A stretch of DNA of 64,000 bases from NCBI RefSeq assembly GCF_023168165.1, contig NZ_BQYJ01000002.1:124001-188000 (forward strand). Direction: 5' to 3'. The position numbers were made by a program, and so were the translations under genes. The stretch is from Niallia sp. NCCP-28. Its GTDB lineage: Bacteria > Bacillota > Bacilli > Bacillales > Cytobacillaceae. A model generated the notes under the pieces. The model did not search any database. It was not told the origin of the DNA and saw nothing but the letters and a program-made list of their open reading frames with translations. Below, piece after piece: positions 17,249 to 26,119 of this stretch (positions are counted from its first letter, which is position 1; every line of letters starts with the position of its first letter).

Positions 17249-18499
17249 GACAAACCAATATTCCCCAAAAGCCAAGTGATGTCACATGGACAGATGATCA
17301 ATGGAAAGCAATCATGGCAAATGGCCAGGATATTTTAGTTGCTGCTGCTGCTGGTTCTGGAAAAACAGCTGTTCTAGTAGAAAGAATGATTCAAAAAATG
17401 ATTGCAGATGCTCCTATTAATGTGGATGAACTGTTGGTTGTTACCTTTACGAATGCATCGGCAGCTGAAATGAAACATCGAATTGGTGAAGTATTAGAAA
17501 AAAAACTGCATGCAAATCCAGCTTCCCAGCATTTAAGAAAGCAATTAGCTTTATTAAATAAAGCACATATTTCAACGATTCATTCTTTTTGTCTAGAGGT
17601 TATTCGAAGGTTTTATTACTTAATTGATCTTGACCCTGGCTTTCGAATCGCCGATGATACGGAAGCGCAGCTGCTTCGTGATGAATGTTTAGAACTATTA
17701 TTTGAAGAAGAATATGGAAAAGCGGAGAATAATGCTTTTTTTGATGTGGTCGATGCTTTTACAAATGATCGAAGCGATGATGCTTTACAGAAAATAATCC
17801 AAGAAGTGTATGATTTTTCTAGAGCAAACCCATCGCCGAATGCTTATCTTTCTTCTGTTGTTAAAATGTATGAATTAAAAGAAGACAGCAAGATTGAGGA
17901 ATTGCCTTTTGCTAAAGATTTATTATTTGATGTTGCGCTTCATTTGGACGGAGCAAAAAAACTTTTGAAATATGGAAAGCAATTAACCCAGAGGCCAGGT
18001 GGACCGAGCCCACGAGAAGCTAATTTTAAGGATGATTTAGCTTTAGTGGACGTGCTTATTCAAGCCAAAAATGATGGATGGCAAACATTATATGAAGCTA
18101 TGCAGTCATTAAAATTTACGCGGGCTAAACCATGCAAAGGCGATCAATACCTTTCAGAATTAGTGGAAGAAGCACAGAGAGTAAGAGAAAAGGCAAAAAA
18201 AATCCTGCAAGAAATGCAAAGTGAATTATTTTCGAGAATGCCGCAAAGCTTTTTAAGAGATATGAAAGAAATGAAGCCATATGTCGAAACGCTTGTTGAA
18301 CTTGTCCAGAAATTTTCACAGTTGTATCAGGCGGCAAAGGCAGACAAAGGACTAGTGGATTTTGCTGACTTGGAGCATTTTTGTCTAGAAATATTAAATG
18401 ATCCAGAAGCAGCGAAAGAAAATTCCATAAGACCTTCCAGTGCTGCCGAAGTTTATCGCAATCAATTTAAGGAAGTATTAATAGATGAGTATCAAGATG
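17245..18499 (+). CDS. addA: AddA, helicase/nuclease subunit A, exon 1 (residues 1-418 and first base of codon 419)
   Basis: This is the N-terminal part of the UvrD-type 3'-5' helicase subunit of AddAB. Visible motifs are the Q-motif TDDQWKAIMANG, Walker A AAAAGSGKT (33-41), LLVVTFTNASAAEMKHRI (motif Ia) and STIHSFCLEVIRRFY. The exon ends in Walker B/motif II IDEYQD (413-418). RBS AAGGAGG lies 10 nt before ATG 17245, and the start overlaps the addB stop. The frame runs into a group II intron at 18500, and unspliced mRNA would stop at 18514-18516 after five foreign residues. Joining 17245-18499 to 21185-23685 gives 3,756 nt (1,251 aa plus stop) in one frame. This is an interrupted gene, not a frameshift pseudogene. 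Confidence 0.95.
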
Positions 18500-21184
18500 G
18501 TGTGACACGTTGCTAATTGAAAAGATTAGCCACTAGCGCCTTTTGCTAGGAGAACTAAGAAACCAGATGAGTCGAATGAGGAGGTAACGCTCTGAAAGGC
18601 TCGACCTAATACTCCGAATAGCTTCATTTTGTGCAATCAAAATGTGGTTATAAGCTCGGTGAAGTCAGTTGAATATCACCCTAATTATAGGAAAGCGAAG
18701 TGGAGGCATTTTGTGTGATAGATAGACTGGGGTTCTACAAAAATACACACGGTTAGAATTTGGGGAAAAAATTCCCTAATGACAAAATTCCGAATGTACG
18801 GCTCTAGAGGTATAGGTACTCGAAAGGGTATTCCAACTTATTGTTGGGTTAGTGAGGTGGAGTAAAATTCGTCTTTATGAAACACCTTATGATGTTATAG
18901 GCATCATCCAGCTAACAGGGCTAAAGGAATGACCTAAATGTATTATATGTACAGATATGATTTCTTGGAACGTGGGAAGCTGACTACTTGGAGAGATTGC
19001 ACTCGATGAAAAGGTATAAGGGAAAACTTAACTGTATAACCTTATTTTAAGTCAGTGAAAGTGATGGCATAGTACCTGCGAAGCCGTGATAATAAGCGGT
19101 GGAGGGATAGCCATTAGTCAATTGTATGAATAACTAAAACATTACTTTATATTATCAGGTTCTCGTATGACTAAAAGAAATGCAAACACCAAATGAATTT
19201 CAAAAGTGGTGAGAGTATTGACTGATACAGCAAACAAAAAAGTTTTAAAACGCCAGTCTTTACGAAACAATGAGTATTACGGTATGCAACAAACCTTCGA
19301 TCAGCTTTACAAAGAAAGTCAAAGCAACAAAAAATTTAAAAATCTCTACGAACTTATAGTGAATAGAGAAAACATTCTACTAGCATATAGAAACATCAAG
19401 AAAAATAAAGGCTCTTTCACCAAAGGCATAAACGAATCAACAATCATCACAATAGGTGAAAACGAACCCGAAAAACTCGTTAATTATGTTAGAAAAAGAT
19501 TAGAAAATTTTACTCCACATAAAATAAGAAGAAAAGAAATACCAAAAGCCAATGGCGGAATCAGACCGTTGGGAATACCGACAATTGAAGACCGCATTAT
19601 ACAACAATGTATAAAACAAGTCCTAGAACCAATATGCGAAGCAAAGTTCCATCATCACAGTTATGGCTTTAGACCGAACAGAGGAACGCTACACGCATAT
19701 TCAAGGGCAGTAACGTTGGCGAATATTAACAAACTGCACTATGTGGTTGATATAGACATCAAAGGCTTCTTCGATAATGTCCATCATGGAAAACTTCTGA
19801 AACAAATGTGGAATCTAGGAATTCAAGATAAAAGAGTAATTTCCATAATTAGCAAACTGTTGAAAGCCGAAATAGTCGGTATAGGAAAATCTGACAAGGG
19901 TACTCCTCAAGGAGGTATTCTATCACCACTACTATCAAACATAGTTCTCAATGAACTTGATTGGTGGATTAGCGATCAATGGGAAACTTTCAAAACAAGG
20001 AAAAATTATGAGAGAGAACGTATCATAATTGGTAAAAGAAGGCTGGATAGGTCTGTAAAATATAAGACTTTAAAAAGAGCCACAAAATTAAAAGAGATGT
20101 TTATTGTTAGATATGCAGATGATTTTAAGATCTTTTGTAGAGACCACAAAAGCGCCTTTAAGATTTTCGAAGGAGTTAAAAAGTGGTTAAAGGAAAGATT
20201 GCATCTCGATATTAGTAAGGAAAAATCGAAGGTAATAAATTTAAGAAAGAACTTTTCTGAATTTCTTGGTTTTAAAATGAAAGTGACGAGGAACAAGAAA
20301 AAGCATACCGTAAAATCATTCATGACTGACAAAGCGAAAAGAAATGCAACACAAAAAATCAAAGAAAACATCAAAAGAATCAAGAAAAATACCAGCGCTC
20401 GAGAAGTGTCCAAAATTAATGCAACAATCTTAGGGCTTCAAAACTTCTATCAGCAAGCAACAATGGTAACAAAAGATTTTAGTGAAATTGCATTTTCAGT
20501 CAAACGAAACCTATATAACAGCTTAAAAGATGTGTCATCCGAAAATGGGGAACTTAGCAAGTATTACAAAACTCACTACAAAGATTATTTACGCAAGAAA
20601 AAGACATTTGTAGCAAAGGTCGCAATATTCCCTATTGATGGTGTTAAACACAAGAACCCGAAGAACTTTACTCAAGAAATAAACAACTACACAATTGAAG
20701 GTAGAAGCCTTATTCATAAAACACAAAAGTCAGTTTCAGAAGGAATCATAAGGTATCTTATGAAAAATCCCTTAATCAATCAAAGTATGGAGTACAACGA
20801 TAACCGTATATCAAAATATATTGCTCAAAAAGGGATATGTTTCGTAACAGGAGAACCGCTCCTTCTGATTAATATGGAATTACATCATAAGAAACCCAAG
20901 TCATTAGGTGGAAGTGATGAATATAATAACCTAGTTTTTATAACTAAATCCATACACAAACTGATACACGCAACAAGAGAAGAAACAATTGAAAACTACC
21001 TTCAAATGATAAAAGTAACAAAAGAATGTAAAGATAAGGTGAACAAACTTCGAGTTATGGCTGGAAATAAAGTATTAGTTTAAAGATTCACAATTGATGG
21101 AACGCCGTATGAGGGGAAACTCTCACGTACGGTGTGAATGGGGGGAAAAGCCGGAGATCATCTCAAAGGCTTACCTATCCATAT
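18500..21184 (+). mobile_element. Complete group II intron inserted in addA (ribozyme plus maturase)
   Basis: This self-splicing retroelement lies in sense orientation within addA. The 5' end GTGTGACACG fits GUGYG. Exon AAGATG (18494-18499, IBS1) pairs with CGTCTT (18870-18875, EBS1) in the loop of an AGGTG/CACCT hairpin. GAGTAT (18487-18492, IBS2) is exactly complementary to ATACTC (18609-18614, EBS2). Domain V occupies 21102-21135 (34 nt): catalytic CGC at 21103-21105, a GAAA tetraloop and a 2-nt CG bulge. Domain VI (21139-21181) has a bulged A at 21177 flanked by G-U pairs, 7 nt before the end at 21184. The intron ends in AT. All parts are intact, so it is probably active in splicing and perhaps mobile. 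The EBS1 and EBS2 pairings argue against subgroup IIC. Confidence 0.95.
19218..21083 (+). CDS. ltrA: Group II intron-encoded protein: reverse transcriptase/maturase with HNH-type endonuclease domain
   Basis: The 621-residue protein is encoded in intron domain IV. It helps the intron RNA fold and splice, and copies it into DNA during homing. The RT domain is complete (PKANGGIRPLGIPTIEDR, SYGFRPNRG, YVVDIDIKGFFDNV, GTPQGGILSPLLSN, active site FIVRYADDF). The maturase X domain follows (about residues 385-480). The C-terminal HNH region reads GICFVTGE, ELHHKKPKSLGGSDEYNNLV and IHKLIH. The histidines and asparagine remain, but only one of the four usual zinc cysteines is present. TTG 19218 (MTDTANKK) after GGTGAG is my preferred start; GTG 19206 is the alternative. 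The gene ends 18 nt before domain V. Confidence 0.93.
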   Translation: MTDTANKKVLKRQSLRNNEYYGMQQTFDQLYKESQSNKKFKNLYELIVNRENILLAYRNIKKNKGSFTKGINESTIITIGENEPEKLVNYVRKRLENFTPHKIRRKEIPKANGGIRPLGIPTIEDRIIQQCIKQVLEPICEAKFHHHSYGFRPNRGTLHAYSRAVTLANINKLHYVVDIDIKGFFDNVHHGKLLKQMWNLGIQDKRVISIISKLLKAEIVGIGKSDKGTPQGGILSPLLSNIVLNELDWWISDQWETFKTRKNYERERIIIGKRRLDRSVKYKTLKRATKLKEMFIVRYADDFKIFCRDHKSAFKIFEGVKKWLKERLHLDISKEKSKVINLRKNFSEFLGFKMKVTRNKKKHTVKSFMTDKAKRNATQKIKENIKRIKKNTSAREVSKINATILGLQNFYQQATMVTKDFSEIAFSVKRNLYNSLKDVSSENGELSKYYKTHYKDYLRKKKTFVAKVAIFPIDGVKHKNPKNFTQEINNYTIEGRSLIHKTQKSVSEGIIRYLMKNPLINQSMEYNDNRISKYIAQKGICFVTGEPLLLINMELHHKKPKSLGGSDEYNNLVFITKSIHKLIHATREETIENYLQMIKVTKECKDKVNKLRVMAGNKVLV

Positions 21185-23685
21185 TAAATTTAGTGCAAGA
21201 GTCGATTCTTCAGCTTGTCACGGCAGATGAAGAGGCCAATGGAAATTTATTTATGGTGGGCGATGTAAAGCAGTCCATCTATCGATTTCGACTGGCTGAG
21301 CCTAATCTTTTCTTGTCTAAATATCTTCGTTTTCAGGAAAGAGAAGATTCTGGCTATAAAATAGATTTGGCGAAAAACTTTAGAAGCCGCAAGGAAGTGC
21401 TTGATGGAACAAACTTTATATTTAAACAAATTATGGGCGCCGTGGTCGGCGAAATTGAATACGACGAAAGTGCAGAACTAGTAAAAGGTGCATCCTATCC
21501 AGAAGAAACCTCTTATCCAATTAATCTTATTCTTGTTAATCAAAAAAATACAGAAAAAGAAGATGGAGACAAATCACAGGTTGATAATGAAGAATACGAT
21601 GCAAAAGATTTGGAGCAATCTGTGTTAGAGGCTAGAGTGATTGCTAAACAAGTGACAGAGCTATTAGAGAATCATCATGAAGTCTATGACCCAAAAACTA
21701 AAAGCTATCGTCCAATCCGGTATAAAGATATGGTGATACTTCTTCGTTCCATGACATGGGCACCACAGATTATGGAAGAGCTAAAGCAATTTAATATTCC
21801 TACTTATGCAAACCTTACAACAGGATATTTTGAATCGACAGAAGTAAATATTACGATGTCTTTATTAAAAGTAATCGATAATCCCTATCAAGATATCCCT
21901 CTTGCTTCTATTATGCGCTCTCCGATTATGGGGCTGAATGAAGAGGAGCTTAGCAGAATTAGAATTGCCAATAAACAAGGGTCCTTTTATGATGCAGTAC
22001 AAGCATTTTTATATGAAAAGGGAAATCAGGAAGAAGCATTGTATGATAAAATAAGACCTTTTTTTGATATGCTGCAAAATTGGCGCACACAAGCAAGACA
22101 GGGAGAAGTGTCTGCGCTTATATGGAAATTGTATCGTGATACGCATTTTTATGATTTTGTTGGTGGATTGCCAGGAGGAAATCAGCGCCAGGCAAATTTG
22201 CGTGCATTGTATGATCGTGCAAGACAGTATGAGGCGACTTCTTTTCGAGGGCTTTTCCGCTTCTTGCGTTTTATCGAAAGAATGCGTGACAGAGGAAATG
22301 ATCTCGGCGCAGCACGTGCATTAACAGAACAAGAAGATGTTATTCGAATTATGACTATACACAGCAGCAAAGGGCTTGAATTTCCAGTTGTATTTTTAGC
22401 TGGCATTGGCAGAAATTTTAATACAATGGATTTAAAAAAATCTTTTTTGCTAGATAAAGATTTAGGAGTTGCAACAAATTATATTCATGTGAAAAATCGT
22501 ATCTCTTATCCAGCTCTTGCACAAATAGCATTTAAGAAAAAGAAAAAAATGGAGCTGCTTGCAGAAGAAATGCGAGTATTATATGTGGCTTTGACTCGGG
22601 CAAAAGAAAAATTGGTCCTAGTAGGGTCGGTTAAAGATATCGAGAAGTCCAAAGAAAAATGGCGACAAATGACAAGTCATAATAATTGGCTATTAGATGA
22701 ATTTGACAGAGCCTCTGCCAATTCTTATTTGGATTGGATTGGTCCAGCATTAGTCAGGCACCAAAAAAATACTCCTCTGCATTCAGAAAACTTTTATAGT
22801 TTTCCGTCAATAGCAGAGCACCCATCATCATGGAATATCCATATTCTTTCGACAGAAAATGTGCTGGAGCTTCAGCATGATCAGGAACAGGAAGATAATG
22901 AATGGCTCAAAACAGTAACAGCAGGAAAAAAAATCGATAAAGAATCTCCATTTAAACAACAGCTGAAGGAAACTTTCACTTGGAAATATTCTTATTTGGA
23001 CAGTACGGTTTTTCGTTCCAAACAATCGGTTTCTGAGTTAAAGCGACAAGGAGAAAAACAGGATGAGGAAGGCGGAAAGGAACTTTTAAAGAAAGAAAAC
23101 AAACCATTATGGAATCGTCCACGCTTTTTGCAGGAAAAAAAATTGACTCCTGCCGAAAAGGGAACTGCTATGCATATGGTAATGCAGCATATCAACTTGA
23201 AAGAAATGATTACAGCAAAGTATATAGAACGATTAGTAGAAGAAATGGTCACAAAAGAATTGCTGACAAAAGAGCAGGGAGAAGTGATTGAAGCCTCTGC
23301 CATAGTCTCCTTTTTTGAATCTGAAATTGGGAAAAGAATGCGGAATGCTGATAAAGTGGTAAGAGAAATCCCCTTTAATATTGCTTATTCTGCAAGTCAA
23401 ATATATAAAGATTGGTCAGGAAATGATGAATCAGTTCTTGTCCAAGGAATTATTGATGTATATTTTGAAGATGAAAAAGGTTCTGTTCTTCTTGATTACA
23501 AAACAGATACGATTACAGGCAAATATAAAGAAGGATTTATAGAAGCAAAACCAGTCTTGCTAAAAAGGTATAGACAGCAAATAGATTTGTATACAGATGC
23601 ATTGGAGAAAATTCTTAAACGAAAAATCGATGAAAAATACTTGTTTTTCTTAGATGGCGGCAATTCCTTGAAGATGGATAGCTGA
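21185..23685 (+). CDS. addA: AddA, helicase/nuclease subunit A, exon 2 (rest of codon 419 to residue 1251)
   Basis: This is the C-terminal two-thirds of AddA. The codon split by the intron becomes G|TA (Val), giving DEYQD-V-NLVQESILQLV without gap or insertion against the family pattern DEYQDTN. Further helicase motifs are FMVGDVKQSIYRFR (III), LAKNFRSR (IV), MTIHSSKGLEFPVVFLAGIG (V) and VLYVALTRAKEKLVLVG (VI). The RecB-type nuclease domain shows GTAMHMVMQHIN, VQGIIDVYFED and VLLDYKTD. Together with exon 1 the protein has the normal AddA length. No other lesion is seen, so function depends on intron splicing. A terminator follows the stop. In B. subtilis sbcD and sbcC come next; here they are absent. 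Confidence 0.95.
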
Positions 23686-23703
23686 TCAAAAAATAGTTTA
23701 ATT

Positions 23704-23742
23704 TAAATAAAAACCACCCATTTGCAGGGGTGGTTTTTATTT
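23704..23742. terminator. Bidirectional terminator between addA and gerPF
   Basis: AAATAAAAACCACCC and GGGGTGGTTTTTATTT flank a 7-nt loop. A and T tracts let it act in both directions for the convergent addA and gerP units. Confidence 0.9.
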
Positions 23743-23959
23743 AGTTATTTGCTACATTTGGCTGATCGAGAAGACTAGTGTCTATATAATTGCTTGCGTT
23801 TAGGCCGTTATTTGTAATAATAAAGGCTCCCGTATTGGAAGTTCCCGAACCTAACGTCGCTTTGGAATTTCCCTTTGGAGAAATAAATAGAGAATCTCCA
23901 AATTGAACAATTCCTTCCCCGACATTCACAATTTGCACAGGACCGACTATTGCTGGCAA
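23741..23959 (-). CDS. gerPF: Spore germination protein GerPF
   Basis: This 72-residue coat-associated protein is of the GerPA/GerPF family. The GerP proteins are needed for germinants to pass the spore coat and reach their receptors. It begins MPAIVGPVQIVNVG and carries GIVQFGDSLFISPK, LGSGTSNTGAFI and the NYIDTSLLDQPNVANN tail typical of GerPF. It is the last gene of the six-gene operon. The start is TTG 23959, with GGAGGTG upstream; no ATG fits. Only 32 bp separate it from gerPE. It is probably made in the mother cell late in sporulation. Confidence 0.93.
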   Translation of the reverse strand: MPAIVGPVQIVNVGEGIVQFGDSLFISPKGNSKATLGSGTSNTGAFIITNNGLNASNYIDTSLLDQPNVANN

Positions 23960-23991
23960 AATGGTCCACCTCCTTAGTTATTTGCTTATTT

Positions 23992-24453
23992 TTATTGTCT
24001 GTTTTCTGGTATAACATTGGGTTCATTAAAGGAAATTTCATTTGGTGCTTCCAATTGTATTAAGTTATTTTCTAGTGAAGTCGCTTTTGGCGCATCAAGC
24101 TGTCTAATATGCTTAATTCTTGCTTCTGCATATAAATGACGACAATTGCCGATTTGCAGCAAGGAAGCGGCTGAGACCCCGGTAATATTAATGTTATTTA
24201 CTTTAATAATGGGTTTTAAATTTTCAAAATGGCATGTTATCTCTTCTTCGATTGGCGGAAGATGAAGGGGTTCTGAAAAGATGGGATAATCATTAAAAGA
24301 ACCTTCTATCCCATAAAAGATTTTTTTTTGTCTTTGTACAGCTAAAGCCCGTGACATAGCTTGAAAATAGTTGGCATCGCCAATTTCAAAAATAGATGAA
24401 AAAGAGAGTACCACTGCTTTTGCTTTATTAACTACGGAGGTTCTTTGCAGCAT
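23992..24453 (-). CDS. gerPE: Spore germination protein GerPE
   Basis: This is a 153-residue GerPE-type coat protein required, with the other GerP products, for coat permeability to germinants. It has two copies of a short module also seen in its neighbours: FSSIFEIGDANYF near residues 18-30 and AASLLQIGNCRHLY around 95-108. The centre carries LPPIEEEITCHFENLKP. The start ATG 24453 lies 3 bp after the gerPD stop, with the RBS AAAGGAT inside gerPD, so translation is coupled. The family's biochemical action is unknown. Confidence 0.9.
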   Translation of the reverse strand: MLQRTSVVNKAKAVVLSFSSIFEIGDANYFQAMSRALAVQRQKKIFYGIEGSFNDYPIFSEPLHLPPIEEEITCHFENLKPIIKVNNINITGVSAASLLQIGNCRHLYAEARIKHIRQLDAPKATSLENNLIQLEAPNEISFNEPNVIPENRQ

Positions 24454-24456
24454 TTT

Positions 24457-24636
24457 TTATCCTTTCGGAGTAAGAGGGACAAATGGGCCAATAATAAGAG
24501 ATTCAGCAGGAGTATCAAAGGTGGAAGTTAGTTGAATTGTTTGTGCATCTCCTACTAAACAGATTGAAGAACTTGAAACCCCGATAATATTAATATCGCC
24601 GACAGACAGATCTCTATTGTATACTTGAAAGTTCAT
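24457..24636 (-). CDS. gerPD: Spore germination protein GerPD (59 aa)
   Basis: This is a short gene easily missed by ORF callers. It encodes MNFQVYNRDLSVGDINIIGV, then SSSSICLVGDAQTIQL and a C-terminal PLTPKG, 59 residues in all, the usual GerPD size. The ATG at 24636 overlaps the gerPC stop (ATGA). Its own 3' end provides the RBS of gerPE. It contains the S-S-I-x-x-V-G-D module shared by most GerP proteins. Its place as the fourth gene of the operon fixes the identity. The molecular role beyond coat permeability is unknown. Confidence 0.92.
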   Translation of the reverse strand: MNFQVYNRDLSVGDINIIGVSSSSICLVGDAQTIQLTSTFDTPAESLIIGPFVPLTPKG

Positions 24637-25265
24637 TCAGTTTTTCGTCCCTTCATATTTTCTGGAATATTGCTCAAAAAAAGATGCACACCATTTATCA
24701 TTTCTTGTTTTAGTGAATCAATCGTTTTTTCTCTAAACAGATTAGGGTCTTCCTCCTTGCTGCGATGTAATTGCTGCAGATAATATTGAATTCTCGTTGG
24801 CAATTGTTTTGTTATATCTTCCTGGATAAAAGTAATGTAGGATTCATCTTCCTCTAATCCTAATTCCACTTGTTTATTTGTAATGATTTCAGGCATCTCC
24901 AATTGAATAAATTGATGCATAGCTTCTTCTATTTCCATAGAACGGGTCATTGCTTGCTTAGGATCTAATGGAGGATAAAAAGGACCATTTGGATTTATAG
25001 GACTATTTGGATTAATTGATAATTCCTCTATTTTTTCTAAATCGGAAGGATTAAGCCCAATATTTAAGGTTCCTTCTAATCTTTCAATTTTTAATTGATC
25101 GAAGCTGTAGTCAATTCGATCAACATGAACAGAAGGCTTCTCTTTCATTAAAGTTAGATCGTTCGTTAATGCGGAAACAGTTTGCTCCAGCTTTTTTATC
25201 CTTCGCTCAAGATATTGCAGGTAGGAGCGCATTTTTTCACTATATTGGTAAAATTCTTGTGACAT
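24633..25265 (-). CDS. gerPC: Spore germination protein GerPC
   Basis: This 210-residue protein differs from the small GerP products. The first 45 residues form a coiled coil (YLQYLERRIKKLEQTVSALT). The middle carries a beta-rich IERLEGTLNIGLNPSDLEKI segment, and the C-terminal half is helical and acidic. It is required with the other GerP proteins for germinant passage through the coat. The strong RBS AAGGAGG precedes ATG 25265. The stop overlaps the gerPD start, and gerPB lies 18 bp upstream. The length is normal for GerPC. Confidence 0.92.
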   Translation of the reverse strand: MSQEFYQYSEKMRSYLQYLERRIKKLEQTVSALTNDLTLMKEKPSVHVDRIDYSFDQLKIERLEGTLNIGLNPSDLEKIEELSINPNSPINPNGPFYPPLDPKQAMTRSMEIEEAMHQFIQLEMPEIITNKQVELGLEEDESYITFIQEDITKQLPTRIQYYLQQLHRSKEEDPNLFREKTIDSLKQEMINGVHLFLSNIPENMKGRKTE

Positions 25266-25283
25266 AAAAGATAACCTCCTTTT

Positions 25284-25526
25284 TTACGGTTTAGAAGGAG
25301 CCTGCAAGGGAACTGCTGGAGAAAAAATCAGGTTTGAATCTGCAACATTTAAAGGATCTGATTCTTCCTGCGCACTTGGGGCAGATTCACTAAAACCACC
25401 TGTATTATATAAATAAGATGAGGGTTTGATGATACCTGCACTTCCTACCTGAAATACAGATGAGTTTGTAATCCCGCCAATTTTAATGGTATTAATGGTA
25501 ATTGACTGTTGGATGAAATAATTCAT
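25284..25526 (-). CDS. gerPB: Spore germination protein GerPB
   Basis: This is an 80-residue coat protein. The N-terminal half (MNYFIQQSITINTIKIGGIT, NSSVFQVGSAGIIKP, YLYNTGGF) matches GerPB closely. The C-terminal half is low-complexity and rich in Pro, Ser and Ala, ending in VPLQAPSKP. I place the start at ATG 25526, since AAAGGTGA precedes it, three codons inside the longer frame. It is the second gene of the gerP operon, 23 bp after gerPA. Confidence 0.92.
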   Translation of the reverse strand: MNYFIQQSITINTIKIGGITNSSVFQVGSAGIIKPSSYLYNTGGFSESAPSAQEESDPLNVADSNLIFSPAVPLQAPSKP

Positions 25527-25549
25527 TTTTATCACCTTTGGATTCCTTT

Positions 25550-25771
25550 TTAGGCATTTAGGTAATTTCCTTGGTCTGCTCCGTCATTATCGAATGTGTT
25601 GGTTGAACTTTGATAATTGGTTATCGATAATCCATCTCCGGTATTAAAAGATCCTGATCCTGAAAAAGTTTTCGCATTTGAGATTGGCATCATTTTATAA
25701 ACATCGCCAATATTAAAGATCGAGCTGCTTCCTATAGAAATTACTTGTGCCACTCCAACAATAGCTGGCAT
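25550..25771 (-). CDS. gerPA: Spore germination protein GerPA
   Basis: This 73-residue first product of the gerP operon is a paralogue of GerPF. It reads MPAIVGVAQVISIGSSSIFN, IGDVYKMMPISNAKTF, SGSGSFNTGD and TNTFDNDGADQGNYLNA. The start is ATG 25771 after AAAGGATG, giving the family N-terminus MPAIVG. The operon order PA-PB-PC-PD-PE-PF is complete and no gene is damaged. A sigma-K-like -10 element lies 32 bp upstream, in line with late mother-cell expression in B. subtilis. Confidence 0.93.
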   Translation of the reverse strand: MPAIVGVAQVISIGSSSIFNIGDVYKMMPISNAKTFSGSGSFNTGDGLSITNYQSSTNTFDNDGADQGNYLNA

Positions 25772-25802
25772 AATCAACATCCTTTGTATAAGATTCTTTT
25801 TA

Positions 25803-25811
25803 CATACTATG
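25803..25811 (-). promoter_or_regulatory. Candidate sigma-K -10 element of the gerP operon
   Basis: On the minus strand the sequence reads CATAGTATG, one mismatch from the sigma-K -10 consensus CATANNNTA. It is placed correctly upstream of gerPA. The -35 region is not distinctive. The remainder of the 25812-26119 gap holds no recognisable gene. Confidence 0.45.
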
Positions 25812-26119
25812 TGAAAGTGGATAAGTGGTGATACATTCGCCTAAAGTATTAAGGTTCTCTTAGTTAGCGTATTCGGCTAATAGGTTGGATTATTACAGCA
25901 AAGTAGAAGAATAGGCCAACTTTCTAGAAGGAAAGATGACAAATAAAAAAGAGCAGGTGTGAAAAGGCGGAATATTGGGGAATAGTACATAATAGATGAG
26001 ATATGAAGGCTAAATAAAAAAGAATGTCTATAATATTTTGGCTGTACATATAAAGTTTATAAAGCCTTATGAGAATCTTCCTCTTATACGGAATGAAAAC
26101 AAACTAGGAGTGTTTTGTA

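Noticed and set aside
20006-20413. 135-codon minus-strand ORF in the intron
   Set aside because: Antisense shadow of the maturase; no RBS and hydrophobic nonsense composition.
21094-21184. A translation start at 21094 for the second part of addA
   Set aside because: These codons are intron domains V and VI, not protein; no RBS is present.
21179-21184. 3' splice site at 21178 instead of 21184
   Set aside because: It stays in frame but adds two residues inside DEYQD-x-N and leaves the domain VI adenosine at the wrong distance.
17245-23685. addA as a pseudogene broken by a frameshift or internal stop
   Set aside because: The stop belongs to the intron. Exact removal of 18500-21184 gives one full-length frame with all helicase and nuclease motifs.
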